A stretch of 64,000 nt of DNA from Paraburkholderia sp. PREW-6R (GTDB taxonomy: Bacteria > Pseudomonadota > Gammaproteobacteria > Burkholderiales > Burkholderiaceae): assembly GCF_039621805.1 (NCBI RefSeq), contig NZ_CP155074.1, positions 1,674,001 to 1,738,000 on the forward strand, given 5' to 3'. The number at the start of each line of letters is the position of its first letter. The stretch's first letter is position 1. A model generated the notes under the pieces. That model was given only the letters and a program-made list of their open reading frames with translations. It did not search any database and was not told the DNA's origin. Shown in pieces: positions 1 to 8,650 of this stretch. Both the position numbers and the translations under genes were made by a program.

Positions 1-100
1 CCGTCCTGTCGGTCGTAGTGACGTCATAACCACGCGCCTTGAATTGCTTGACGCACTCGGTACCCAGGAAACCTGCCGCGCCGGTGATCAGTACTCGCAT
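1..100 (-). CDS. NAD(P)-dependent sugar epimerase/dehydratase, N-terminus only (cut by window edge)
   Basis: Only the first 33 codons lie in the window. They begin at an ATG at 98-100 and read MRVLITGAAGFLGTECVKQF, the first beta strand and glycine-rich GxxGxxG loop of an extended short-chain dehydrogenase (Rossmann NAD-binding site). The gene follows an SMR-type flippase-like gene by 23 bp on the same strand, so the two are probably co-transcribed, and together they suggest sugar-nucleotide or lipid-linked sugar metabolism. Substrate and exact activity cannot be told from this fragment. Confidence 0.8.
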   Translation of the reverse strand, partial: MRVLITGAAGFLGTECVKQFKARGYDVTTTDRT

Positions 101-123
101 AATATGACTCCACGTTCGTCGCC

Positions 124-495
124 TTACGATTTGGCGACCAGATAGACACCCACAATAATGACCGCGATACCTATCAATTTCTGCGGCGAGAGAATCTCGC
201 CGAACAGATACCATGCCGCGATCGCATTCACCACGTAACCGATGGACAACATTGGATACGCCACGCTAACCGGTACTTTAGACAACGCGACGATCCAGAT
301 CGCGACACTGAATACGTAACACGCGAGCCCTGCCATGATATGCGGCTCGAATCCCACTCTGAAGAGAGTTGAGAACGCTGCCTGGCGACTGAAACTAAGC
401 GCTCCAAGCGCATTCGTTCCGGCTTTCAGCCATAGTTGCGCCATGGCGTTTAACAGCACACCAATCACGATCAAAACAAAGCTCAGAATGCTCAC
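124..495 (-). CDS. SMR/EamA-type small membrane transporter, ArnE/ArnF-like
   Basis: A 123-residue protein with four predicted membrane segments (about 2-22, 48-70, 75-95 and 102-120). It has the small multidrug resistance fold and the WxVALSKVPVSVAYPMLSIGYVV stretch region seen in SMR-like lipid-sugar flippase subunits such as ArnE/ArnF. The start is a GTG at 493-495 preceded by a strong GGGAGGATAA ribosome site. The adjacent downstream epimerase gene favours flipping of a lipid-linked sugar across the inner membrane over drug efflux. That role is inferred; a plain EmrE-like multidrug exporter is the alternative. Confidence 0.8.
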   Translation of the reverse strand: MSILSFVLIVIGVLLNAMAQLWLKAGTNALGALSFSRQAAFSTLFRVGFEPHIMAGLACYVFSVAIWIVALSKVPVSVAYPMLSIGYVVNAIAAWYLFGEILSPQKLIGIAVIIVGVYLVAKS

Positions 496-647
496 TTATC
501 CTCCCGAAATGAATACACGAAAAACAGCGGACGGTGTGCCGGCCGCCCTGGCGGCGGGGCGACACACGGGAAACGGCAAGAACGTTTGCTCGCTGACGCA
601 TGAGCAGCGGCGCAAACGCACGAGGCAGAAAGCGGAGAGGAGTATGT

Positions 648-665
648 TACCCGGTCAACCGGGTA
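648..665. promoter_or_regulatory. Perfect dyad TACCCGG-TCAA-CCGGGTA, possible operator
   Basis: Seven-bp perfect inverted arms around a 4-bp centre, 153 bp upstream of the GTG start of the minus-strand SMR-like gene and with no following T tract in either direction. This fits an operator better than a terminator. The regulator is unknown. Confidence 0.35.
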
Positions 666-1052
666 TTGGGCCATAGCTCCCGCTGGTGAAGTATGACCAT
701 GATACGTGACACAAGTTGAAAAAAAATTGCGCGTGCTTCGATTCAACGCGCGATATTTCGACCGACAATTGACCGGCAGGACGATCGGTCTTTTATACAG
801 GGTGGCAGCGCTGTTCCGTATTTATTGCCAGCCCGCGAAACGCGTTGCGCGGCGTGTGTCCTTTAAAGGCGGAGTAGCGGCAGATCAGAACCATTCGCCG
901 AATGACGGGCGGCGGCAAACAGGCTCACGCGGCGCTGCAAACAGAAGCGGTCAACCTGCATGAGAGGGAATCGATAAAGCTCATCGCATGCGTTGTTTTT
1001 ATTTCGCTATGCTATCTAACCGCACGCGATGGATAAGCACTTTCAACCGCGT

Positions 1053-1077
1053 CGCCTCTTCGCATCGCGAAGAGGCG
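1053..1077 (-). terminator. Strong hairpin after prpF, probable terminator without T tract
   Basis: CGCCTCTTCGC-atc-GCGAAGAGGCG is a perfect 11-bp stem with a 3-nt loop, 36 bp past the prpF stop. No T run follows on the minus strand, so it may act with Rho or only protect the 3' end. Confidence 0.5.
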
Positions 1078-1113
1078 CAAACAACATTCACATCTCGCAG
1101 CTCGCGGCGCCGC

Positions 1114-2301
1114 TCAATCGACAGCCGGCACTCGGACCCAGCCTTCCATCAACACACGCGCGCTGCGACTCATGATCGCTTTCGTCACGACCCACTCGCC
1201 GCCTTCCTCGCGCGCCTCGGCGCCGACGCGCAACGTCCCCGAAGGATGCCCGAAGCGCACTGCTTCACGCTCGCCGCCGCCTGCAGCGAGGTTGACAAGC
1301 GTGCCGGAAATCGCTGCCGCCGTGCCGATCGCGACTGCCGCCGTACCCATCATCGCGTGATGAAGTTTGCCCATCGACATCGCGCGCACCAGCAGGTCCA
1401 CGTCGCTGCGGTTCACCTGCTTGCCGCTCGACGCCACGTAATCCGCGGGCTTCGCGACAAACGCGACCTTCGGCGTATGCTGCCGGGTTGCGATCTCGTC
1501 GAGATGCCTGATCAGGCCCATGCGCAGCGCGCCGTGCGCACGAATCGTCTCGAACCTTGCCAACGCTTTCTCGTCGCTATTGATCGCGTCCTGCAACTCG
1601 GTGCCGGTATAGCCGATCTCTTCGGCATTCACGAAGATCGTGGGAATGCCTGCGTTGATCATCGTTGCCTTGAGCGTGCCGACGCCCGGCACTTCGAGGT
1701 CGTCTATGAGATTGCCGGTCGGGAACATCGAACCGCCCGCGCCCTCTTCTTCCGCAGCCGGATCCATGAACTCCAGTTGCACTTCGGCGGCAGGGAACGT
1801 CACGCCGTCGAGTTCGAAGTCGCCTGTCTCCTGCACCGCGCCATCTGTCATCCGGACACGGCCAATGATCGTCTTGCCGATGTTCGCCTGCCAGATGCGC
1901 ACAGTGGCGACTCCGTCGCGCGGAACACGGCTCGCGTCCACGAGACCCGCGCTGATTGCAAAAGGCCCCACCGCCGCCGACAGATTGCCGCAATTGCCGC
2001 TCCAGTCCACGAATGCCTTGTCGATCGACACCTGACCGAACAGATAGTCCACGTCGTGATCGGGTCGCGTACTCTTCGAAATAATGACCGTCTTGCTGGT
2101 GCTCGACGTTGCGCCGCCCATGCCGTCGATCTGCTTGCCATATGGATCGGGGCTGCCGATTACGCGCATCAGCAGCGCGTCACGCGCGGCGCCCGGCACC
2201 TGCGCCGCTTCCGGCAAATCCTGCAGGCGAAAGAACACACCCTTGCTGGTGCCGCCGCGCATATAGGTCGCGGGAATTCTGATCTGTGGTTTGTGTGCCA
2301 T
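1114..2301 (-). CDS. prpF: PrpF, 2-methylaconitate cis-trans isomerase (AcnD accessory protein)
   Basis: A 395-residue full-length PrpF. Known role: it acts with AcnD to isomerise 2-methylaconitate so that the Fe-S dehydratase route replaces PrpD. The N-terminal IRIPATYMRGGTSKGVFF is the characteristic PrpF opening, and the protein has the two-domain diaminopimelate-epimerase-like fold with the conserved DGMGGATSSTSKTVII segment. The start ATG at 2299-2301 has an AAGGAG site 8 bp upstream. It lies 42 bp downstream of acnD on the same strand, so the two are surely co-transcribed, and it is the last gene of the unit (hairpin at 1053-1077). Confidence 0.96.
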   Translation of the reverse strand: MAHKPQIRIPATYMRGGTSKGVFFRLQDLPEAAQVPGAARDALLMRVIGSPDPYGKQIDGMGGATSSTSKTVIISKSTRPDHDVDYLFGQVSIDKAFVDWSGNCGNLSAAVGPFAISAGLVDASRVPRDGVATVRIWQANIGKTIIGRVRMTDGAVQETGDFELDGVTFPAAEVQLEFMDPAAEEEGAGGSMFPTGNLIDDLEVPGVGTLKATMINAGIPTIFVNAEEIGYTGTELQDAINSDEKALARFETIRAHGALRMGLIRHLDEIATRQHTPKVAFVAKPADYVASSGKQVNRSDVDLLVRAMSMGKLHHAMMGTAAVAIGTAAAISGTLVNLAAGGGEREAVRFGHPSGTLRVGAEAREEGGEWVVTKAIMSRSARVLMEGWVRVPAVD

Positions 2302-2343
2302 GCTTCCGTCTCCTTTTCGATGCCGTATTGAAGAGCGCGCTGC

Positions 2344-4941
2344 TCAGGCCGCGGCCTGTGCCGATTCGAGAAAGTCCTGCGCGAAACGCTGCAGCACACC
2401 GCCGGCCTCGTAGATGGAGACCTCTTCGGCGGTGTCGAGCCTGCACGTTACCGGCACTTCCACACGCTCCCCGCTCTTGCGATGAATCACGAGCGTCAGG
2501 TCCGCTCGCGGCTTGCGCTCCCCGATCACGTCGAATGTTTCCGTGCCGTCGATGCCGAGCGTCAGCCGGTTCACGCCCGGCTTGAATTCGAGCGGCAGCA
2601 CGCCCATACCCACCAGATTCGTGCGGTGAATCCGTTCGAATCCCTCCGCCACGATCGCCTCGGTGCCGGCGAGCCGCACGCCTTTCGCGGCCCAGTCGCG
2701 CGACGATCCCTGACCATAGTCCGCGCCCGCAATCACGATCAGCGGCTGCTTGCGCTCCATGTAGGTTTCAATGGCTTCCCACATGCGCGTGATAGTCCCT
2801 TCCGGCTCGATGCGGGCAAGCGAGCCTGCCTTCACCTTGCCGTCTTCGATCACCATCTCGTTCTTCAATGTCGGATTCGCAAACGTGGCGCGCTGCGCGG
2901 TCAGGTGATCGCCGCGATGCGTCGCGTAGGAATTGAAATCCTCTTCAGGCAAACCCATTTTCGCGAGATATTCGCCGGATGCGCTATCGGCCAGGATCGC
3001 ATTGGATGGCGACAGGTGGTCGGTCGTGATGTTGTCGCCGAGCACGGCGAGTGGACGCATACCCTGGAGCGTGCGCTGACCCGCCAGCGCGCCTTCCCAA
3101 TATGGCGGACGGCGAATGTACGTGCTCATTGGACGCCAGTCGTACAACGGTTCAGCCTTCTCTCCACTGTCAACAGACACCGCGAACATTGGTTCGTACA
3201 CCTTGCGGAATTGCTCGGGCTTCACGCTCGCGGCCACGATCGCATCGATCTCCTCGTCCGACGGCCAGAGATCTTTCAGCATGACCGGCTTGCCGTCGGC
3301 ATCGACGCCGAGGACGTCTTTCTCGATGTCGAAACGGATCGTGCCCGCGATCGCATAGGCGACCACCAGCGGCGGCGATGCGAGGAACGCCTGCTTCGCG
3401 TACGGATGGATACGGCCGTCGAAATTGCGATTGCCCGACAGCACGGCCGTGGCATACAGATCACGATCGACGATTTCTTTCTGGATCGCCGGATCGAGCG
3501 CGCCCGACATGCCATTGCACGACGTGCACGCATAAGCGACCACGCCGAACCCGATCTGCTCGAGTTCCGGCAGCAAGCCTGCTTCCTCCAGATACAGCGT
3601 GACCGCTTTCGAACCCGGTGCGAGCGACGTCTTCGCCCACGGTTTGCGGGTAAGACCATGCCGGTTCGCATTGCGCGCCAGCAGGCCAGCCGCGATCATA
3701 TTGCGCGGATTGTTGGTATTCGTGCAGCTCGTAATCGCGGCGATGATCACCGCGCCGTCCGGCATCAGCCCCGGCTCGTTTTCCACCTTGCCGCTAATGC
3801 CGCGCGACGCCAGTTCCGAAACCGGCAGACGCCGGTGCGGATTCGACGGGCCCGCCAGCGTGCGCACCACGGTGGAAAGATCGAACGACAGCACACGCTC
3901 ATACGCTGCATTCACGAGGCTTTTCGCCCACAAGCCCGTTTCTTTCGCATACGTTTCCACCAGTTTGACGAGCGCGTCATCGCGGCCGGTGAGTTTGAGG
4001 TATTTGATCGTCTGTTCGTCGATATAGAACATCGCGGCCGTTGCGCCAAATTCCGGCGCCATGTTGGCAATCGTCGCGCGGTCGCCGAGCGTGAGGTTCG
4101 CGGTGCCTTCGCCGTAAAACTCGAGATACGCGCCCACCACCTTTTCCTTGCGCAGAAACTCGGTCAACGAGAGCACGATGTCAGTCGCCGTTATGCCTTC
4201 GCCCGGCTTGCCCGTGAGTTCCACGCCGACGATATCCGGCAGGCGCATATACGACGCGCGGCCCAACATCACGCTTTCCGCTTCGAGACCGCCCACGCCG
4301 ATGGCGATCACGCCGAGCGCGTCGACCATCGGCGTATGCGAATCGGTGCCGACCAGTGTGTCGGGGAACGCTACGCCGTCTTTCACCTGCACCACGGGGC
4401 TCATGCGTTCAAGGTTGATCTGATGCAGGATGCCGTTACCCGGCGGAATCACGTCGACGTTCCTGAACGCGCGTTTGGTCCAGTTAATGAAATCGAAGCG
4501 GTCTTCGTTGCGGCGATCTTCGATGGCGCGGTTCTTCTCGAACGCATCCGGATCGAAACCGCCGCACTCGACGGCGAGCGAATGGTCCACGACGAGTTGC
4601 GTCGGTACGACGGGATTCACCAATGCCGGGTCGCCGCCTTGCGCCGCAATTGCGTCACGCAAACCGGCGAGGTCGACGAGTGCCGTCTGGCCGAGAATGT
4701 CATGACACACCACGCGCGCGGGAAACCACGGAAAATCCAGCTCGCGTTTGCGTTCGATGAGCTGTTTGAGCGAAGCCACGAGCATGACCGGATCGCAGCG
4801 GCGCACCAGATTTTCCGCCAGCACGCGCGACGTGTAAGGCAGCTTGTCATAGGCGCCGGGCTCGATGGCGTCGACCGCCGCGCGGGCGTCGAAGAAATCC
4901 AGGTCAGTGCCCGGGAGGCGTTTGCGATTGGCAGTATTCAT
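2344..4941 (-). CDS. acnD: AcnD, Fe-S 2-methylcitrate dehydratase (aconitase family)
   Basis: An 865-residue cytoplasmic aconitase-family enzyme that dehydrates 2-methylcitrate in the methylcitrate cycle of propionate oxidation. The three cluster-ligand cysteines are visible at about residue 406 (ITSCTNTNNP) and at 472 and 475 (ACTSCNGMSG). The substrate-binding DSHTPMVDALG loop is near 200 and the C-terminal swivel domain contains GADYGQGSSRDWAAKG. The neighbours prpF and prpC identify it as AcnD rather than housekeeping aconitase. No clear ribosome site precedes the ATG at 4939-4941. A terminator-like hairpin separates it from prpC upstream, so it may have its own promoter or depend on read-through. 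Confidence 0.95.
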   Translation of the reverse strand: MNTANRKRLPGTDLDFFDARAAVDAIEPGAYDKLPYTSRVLAENLVRRCDPVMLVASLKQLIERKRELDFPWFPARVVCHDILGQTALVDLAGLRDAIAAQGGDPALVNPVVPTQLVVDHSLAVECGGFDPDAFEKNRAIEDRRNEDRFDFINWTKRAFRNVDVIPPGNGILHQINLERMSPVVQVKDGVAFPDTLVGTDSHTPMVDALGVIAIGVGGLEAESVMLGRASYMRLPDIVGVELTGKPGEGITATDIVLSLTEFLRKEKVVGAYLEFYGEGTANLTLGDRATIANMAPEFGATAAMFYIDEQTIKYLKLTGRDDALVKLVETYAKETGLWAKSLVNAAYERVLSFDLSTVVRTLAGPSNPHRRLPVSELASRGISGKVENEPGLMPDGAVIIAAITSCTNTNNPRNMIAAGLLARNANRHGLTRKPWAKTSLAPGSKAVTLYLEEAGLLPELEQIGFGVVAYACTSCNGMSGALDPAIQKEIVDRDLYATAVLSGNRNFDGRIHPYAKQAFLASPPLVVAYAIAGTIRFDIEKDVLGVDADGKPVMLKDLWPSDEEIDAIVAASVKPEQFRKVYEPMFAVSVDSGEKAEPLYDWRPMSTYIRRPPYWEGALAGQRTLQGMRPLAVLGDNITTDHLSPSNAILADSASGEYLAKMGLPEEDFNSYATHRGDHLTAQRATFANPTLKNEMVIEDGKVKAGSLARIEPEGTITRMWEAIETYMERKQPLIVIAGADYGQGSSRDWAAKGVRLAGTEAIVAEGFERIHRTNLVGMGVLPLEFKPGVNRLTLGIDGTETFDVIGERKPRADLTLVIHRKSGERVEVPVTCRLDTAEEVSIYEAGGVLQRFAQDFLESAQAAA

Positions 4942-5035
4942 GGCGTGAAGGGACGTAACAGTAGTGATCCGGGGACAATGCCCGCTGACATGTCCATTGA
5001 ACAGTCAGTCTAGTCCAGCTCGCGGCGGACCCGCG

Positions 5036-5074
5036 AAAAAACAGCCCTGGCTCGGGGTTTCAGCGAGCCAGGGC
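5036..5074 (-). terminator. Rho-independent terminator between prpC and acnD
   Basis: GCCCTGGCTCG at 5044-5054 pairs perfectly with CGAGCCAGGGC at 5064-5074 around a 9-nt loop. On the minus strand the stem is followed closely by six T (5041-5036). It sits about 90 bp past the prpC stop and 95 bp before the acnD start, inside what would otherwise be one operon. Confidence 0.8.
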
Positions 5075-5160
5075 CAAACTTCATCGCGTCTCGCACTGGA
5101 GACGCAATGGAGGAGAAACGCTTGCAACGAATGCGTGTTCAATGAACGCGCTCCGACCGC

Positions 5161-6330
5161 TCAAACACGTTTGGCCAACGGCACGAACGGCAGATCGTCA
5201 GGCCCGGTGTAATTCGCACTCGGGCGGATGATCTTGTTGTCGACCCGCTGCTCGATGATGTGCGCGCTCCAGCCGGCCGTGCGCGCAATCACGAAGAGCG
5301 GTGTGAACATCGCCGTGGGCACGCCCATCATGTGGTAAGACACCGCGCTGAACCAGTCCAGGTTCGGGAACATCTTCTTTGCTTCCCACATCACCGATTC
5401 CAGCCGCTCGGCAATGCTGTACAGCTTGTTGTCGCCCGCGTCTTTCGACAGCTTCTTCGCGATCTCCTTGATGACCTTGTTGCGCGGGTCGGAAATCGTG
5501 TACACCGGATGGCCGAAGCCGATCACCACTTCCCGGTTCTCGACGCGCCTGCGGATGTCCGCTTCGGCTTCGTCGGCGTTCTGGTAACGCGACTGGATCT
5601 CGAAGGCGACCTCGTTGGCGCCGCCGTGCTTCGGGCCGCGCAGCGCGCCGATCGCGCCCGTGATCGCCGAATACATGTCCGAGCCCGTGCCCGCGATCAC
5701 GCGGGCCGTGAAGGTCGACGCGTTGAACTCGTGTTCGGCATACAGGTTCAGCGACACGTGCATCGCATCGACCCACGCCTTCGACGGCTCCACGCCGTGC
5801 AGCAGATGCAGGAAGTGGCCGCCGATCGAGTCGTCGTCGGTTTCCACCTCGATGCGCCTGCCGTTGTGCGAGTAGTGATACCAGTAGAGCAGCATCGAGC
5901 CGAGCGAGGCCATCAGCCTGTCGGCGATGTCGCGCGCGCCCGGCAGGTTGTGGTCGTCCTTCTCCGGCAGCACGGTGCCGAGCGCCGACACGCCGGTGCG
6001 CATCACGTCCATCGGGTGGGCGGCGGCCGGGATCCATTCCAGCGCGGCCTTGACGTTCGCGGGCAGGCCGCGCAGCGCCTTCAGTTTGACCTTGTACGCG
6101 GTGAGTTCGGCCTGGGTGGGCAGCTTGCCGTGCACCAGCAGATAGGCGATCTCCTCGAATTCGCAGTTTCCGGCGATGTCGAGGATGTCATAGCCGCGGT
6201 AATGCAGGTCGTTGCCCGTCTTGCCGACCGTGCACAGGGCCGTGTTGCCCGCCGTGACGCCGGACAGCGCGACGGATTTCTTCGGCTTGAAAGCGCCTGC
6301 ACTCGGCGTGCTGTTGTCTGCTTCGCTCAT
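5161..6330 (-). CDS. prpC: PrpC, 2-methylcitrate synthase
   Basis: A 389-residue citrate-synthase-fold enzyme that condenses propionyl-CoA with oxaloacetate, the entry step of the methylcitrate cycle. The catalytic triad is visible as H235 (GPKHGGANE), H274 (GFGHPVYT) and D325 (NLDWFS). The ATG at 6328-6330 has a GGAG site 9 nt upstream. An in-frame ATG 66 bp further upstream (6394-6396) would place the sigma-54 promoter at 6381-6395 inside the coding region, so the shorter start is preferred. It is the first gene of the minus-strand prp unit, divergent from prpR; prpB, which usually precedes prpC in related bacteria, is missing. Confidence 0.95.
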   Translation of the reverse strand: MSEADNSTPSAGAFKPKKSVALSGVTAGNTALCTVGKTGNDLHYRGYDILDIAGNCEFEEIAYLLVHGKLPTQAELTAYKVKLKALRGLPANVKAALEWIPAAAHPMDVMRTGVSALGTVLPEKDDHNLPGARDIADRLMASLGSMLLYWYHYSHNGRRIEVETDDDSIGGHFLHLLHGVEPSKAWVDAMHVSLNLYAEHEFNASTFTARVIAGTGSDMYSAITGAIGALRGPKHGGANEVAFEIQSRYQNADEAEADIRRRVENREVVIGFGHPVYTISDPRNKVIKEIAKKLSKDAGDNKLYSIAERLESVMWEAKKMFPNLDWFSAVSYHMMGVPTAMFTPLFVIARTAGWSAHIIEQRVDNKIIRPSANYTGPDDLPFVPLAKRV

Positions 6331-6380
6331 TCGTTCGTCTCCAGATGCATGAAGGGTGTTCGTTGTCGGGGCCTTGAATT

Positions 6381-6395
6381 GCAAAGACTGGGCCA
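6381..6395 (-). promoter_or_regulatory. Sigma-54 promoter of prpC
   Basis: On the minus strand TGGCCC-N5-TTGC matches the -24/-12 consensus TGGCAC-N5-TTGC at nine of ten fixed positions, with the invariant GG and GC exactly spaced. Predicted transcription starts about 40 bp before the prpC ATG. The divergent gene encodes the sigma-54 activator PrpR, which fits. Confidence 0.85.
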
Positions 6396-6462
6396 TACGC
6401 GGCGGCGTCGGCTAAGTGTCTGATTTGCAACAAGACGCCCGCCACGCCAAACGTACGCGTTA

Positions 6463-6497
6463 TTTCACAAGCGAAATGAATGATTTCATTTATGAAA
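6463..6497. promoter_or_regulatory. Tandem palindromes, likely PrpR upstream activating sites
   Basis: Two 14-bp sites, TTTCACAAGCGAAA (6463-6476) and TTTCATTTATGAAA (6484-6497), share a TTTCA..GAAA dyad. The second is a perfect palindrome apart from its central TT. Their centres are 21 bp apart, two helical turns, and they lie about 70-115 bp upstream of the sigma-54 promoter. This is the arrangement expected for an enhancer-binding activator, here PrpR. Confidence 0.7.
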
Positions 6498-6545
6498 CGC
6501 AGTGGCGCATAATGGCGACGTCCTCAGCTGTAAAGAACCTGCGCC

Positions 6546-8513
6546 ATGAGCACCGCCCTCTTCGAGCCCGCCCAGCGTCCGCGTATCTGGGCGGTCAGTA
6601 TCAGCCGCCTGCGCGACCTGTTCTTCGATATCGCCGGCGAGTACGTCGAGCGCGCGGATCTGCGCATCGTCGCGCATGGTTTTGAAGATGCGATGCGCGA
6701 GATCGACGCGGCAGGTGCAGGCCGCCCTGACGTCGTGATCGCGGGCGGCTCGAACGGCGCGTACCTGAAAACACGCGTGTCCGTGCCGGTCGTGCTGATC
6801 AATCCGACCGGCTTCGACGTGATGCATGCACTCGCCCGCGCACGCCGCGACGGCGCGAAGGTCGCGCTCGTCACGCACGGCAACACGCCCGACGAAGTGC
6901 GCCGCTTCGTTTCAGCCTATGCGCTAGACGTGACGTTGGCCTCCTATCAGTCGGCGCAAGACGCGGAAAGCCTGGTGCTCGATCTGCGCGACCGCGGCAT
7001 CGATGCGGTAGTCGGGCCAGGGCTCGTCACCGACCTTGCGGCGAACGCCGGCATGGGCGCGGTGTTTCTGTACTCACGCGCATCGGTGCGCGCCGCCTTC
7101 GATACCGCGCTGGAGGTTGCGCAAGCCACGCGTCGCGAAACGATTCGCCGTCAGCGTCTGGACAATCTGCTGCAGCATCTGCGCGACGGCGTCGTCGCGC
7201 TCGATGCGCAGGGCCGGGTCGAAGCAATGAACCAGCGCCTTGCCGGCGTGCTTGGCATCGACGCCGCGCACGCCGTCGGCCGCGCGCTGCTCGAACTCGC
7301 GCCCGACCTCGCCGGCAGCCTGCCGGATGCCGACGGCGACTCCTTCTGCACCGTGCGCGGCGCAAGCTACGTCGTGCATCGCGGGCCGCTTGCGAGCAGC
7401 AACGCCGCGACGGCGGGAACCGTGCTGACCTTCCAGGAGTCCCGTGCGGTCGAACGGCTCGACCGTACGTTGCGTTCGCGGCAACGCGCACAACAGTTCG
7501 CCGCGCGTTATCGGCTCGACGATATCGTTGGCGTGTCCGCGTCGATCGAGCGGGTGCGCACACTCACGCGGCGCTATGCGCGCTCGGACGCCACCGTGCT
7601 GATACTGGGCGAAAGCGGCACCGGCAAGGAAATGGTCGCGCAGAGCATGCATCATCTCAGCGCGCGGCGTGACTTCGCGTTCGTCGCGATCAACTGCGGC
7701 GCGTTTCCCGAGGCGTTGCTCGAAAGCGAACTGTTCGGCTATGAGGAAGGTGCGTTTACCGGTGCGCGCAAAGGCGGCAAGGCGGGGCTGATCGAAGTCG
7801 CGCATCGCGGCACACTGTTTCTCGATGAAATCGGCGAGATGCCCTTGTCGCTGCAAAGCCGCCTGTTGCGCGTGCTGCAGGAGCGCGAAGTGGTGCGGCT
7901 CGGCTCGACGGAACCCACGCGTGTGGATATCCGTGTCGTCGCGGCGACGCATCGCGCGCTGACCGAGGGCATCGAGGCGGGCAGCTTTCGCGCGGATCTG
8001 TATTACCGGCTCAACATCCTGAGCATCGCGTTGCCGCCGTTGCGCGAGCGCCCGGCCGATCTGCTGCCGCTCGCCGTCGAATTGCTGCTGCAGGCGGCGT
8101 CGCGCGAACCGAGGCTTGCCACGCGTTTGCCCGATGCGGCGGCCGCCGCCCAGGTTCTCGCCGCGCTGGCCGGATCGCTCGAACGTTATGCGTGGCCGGG
8201 AAATGTGCGGGAATTGCAGAATGTGATGGAGAGGATCGCAGTGGAACTCGCGGAGACCGACGCCTCGCCCGGCAGCGCAACCGGCCCTACGCTCACTCGC
8301 GAGATCATGCGCACTGTTGCGCCAGAAATCTTCGAGCCGCCCGCCGTGCGCGACACGAAAACGCCGCTCACGCTGCGCGAGCGCAGCCGTCATGTCCAGG
8401 CCGACGAGATTCGCGCCGCGCTCGCAGCACACGGCAACGATCGCGACGCGGTGTGTGAAGCACTCGGCATCAGCAAGACGACTTTATGGCGGAAACTGAA
8501 CGCGTCGCGGTAG
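6546..8513 (+). CDS. prpR: PrpR, sigma-54-dependent activator of propionate catabolism
   Basis: A 655-residue enhancer-binding protein. Residues 1-190 form the PrpR N-terminal sensor domain (known to respond to 2-methylcitrate in relatives) and 205-300 look like a PAS-type domain. The AAA+ domain (about 325-560) has Walker A GESGTGKE at 355-362, the sigma-54 loop GAFTGA at 402-407 and Walker B DEIGEM at 427. A Fis-type helix-turn-helix occupies the last 45 residues (AVCEALGISKTTLWRKL). It is divergent from prpC and faces a sigma-54 promoter and tandem palindromes. The ribosome site before the ATG is weak. Confidence 0.95.
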   Translation: MSTALFEPAQRPRIWAVSISRLRDLFFDIAGEYVERADLRIVAHGFEDAMREIDAAGAGRPDVVIAGGSNGAYLKTRVSVPVVLINPTGFDVMHALARARRDGAKVALVTHGNTPDEVRRFVSAYALDVTLASYQSAQDAESLVLDLRDRGIDAVVGPGLVTDLAANAGMGAVFLYSRASVRAAFDTALEVAQATRRETIRRQRLDNLLQHLRDGVVALDAQGRVEAMNQRLAGVLGIDAAHAVGRALLELAPDLAGSLPDADGDSFCTVRGASYVVHRGPLASSNAATAGTVLTFQESRAVERLDRTLRSRQRAQQFAARYRLDDIVGVSASIERVRTLTRRYARSDATVLILGESGTGKEMVAQSMHHLSARRDFAFVAINCGAFPEALLESELFGYEEGAFTGARKGGKAGLIEVAHRGTLFLDEIGEMPLSLQSRLLRVLQEREVVRLGSTEPTRVDIRVVAATHRALTEGIEAGSFRADLYYRLNILSIALPPLRERPADLLPLAVELLLQAASREPRLATRLPDAAAAAQVLAALAGSLERYAWPGNVRELQNVMERIAVELAETDASPGSATGPTLTREIMRTVAPEIFEPPAVRDTKTPLTLRERSRHVQADEIRAALAAHGNDRDAVCEALGISKTTLWRKLNASR

Positions 8514-8650
8514 ACGGCGCGACAGCCGGCGGGAGCACAGTGCCCGAATGAAGCAGCCGCTTCAGGTTCCGACAGCGGGAATAGAATAACCGTCACTGAC
8601 TGGCTAACACGTCGCGTCGCATCATCGAACGCACTCAGGGAGGAGCAGAC

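Larger units (their letters stand above)
496..1113. other. Gene-free stretch between the SMR-like gene and prpF
   Basis: About 620 bp with no convincing gene. Short open frames here lack ribosome sites and family signatures. The left part should hold the promoter of the minus-strand SMR/epimerase pair, including a dyad at 648-665. The right end holds a strong hairpin at 1053-1077 just past the prpF stop. I see nothing else. Confidence 0.6.

Noticed and set aside
706..963. 85-codon plus-strand open frame between the SMR-like gene and prpF
   Set aside because: No ribosome site, Arg-rich composition and no family resemblance.
2482..5013. 843-codon open frame opposite acnD
   Set aside because: It mirrors acnD codon by codon, is rich in Arg/His/Ala without any domain, and arises because high third-position GC removes stops on the opposite strand.
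6331..6396. 22-residue N-terminal extension of PrpC
   Set aside because: It would cover the sigma-54 promoter, and the shorter start has the better ribosome site.
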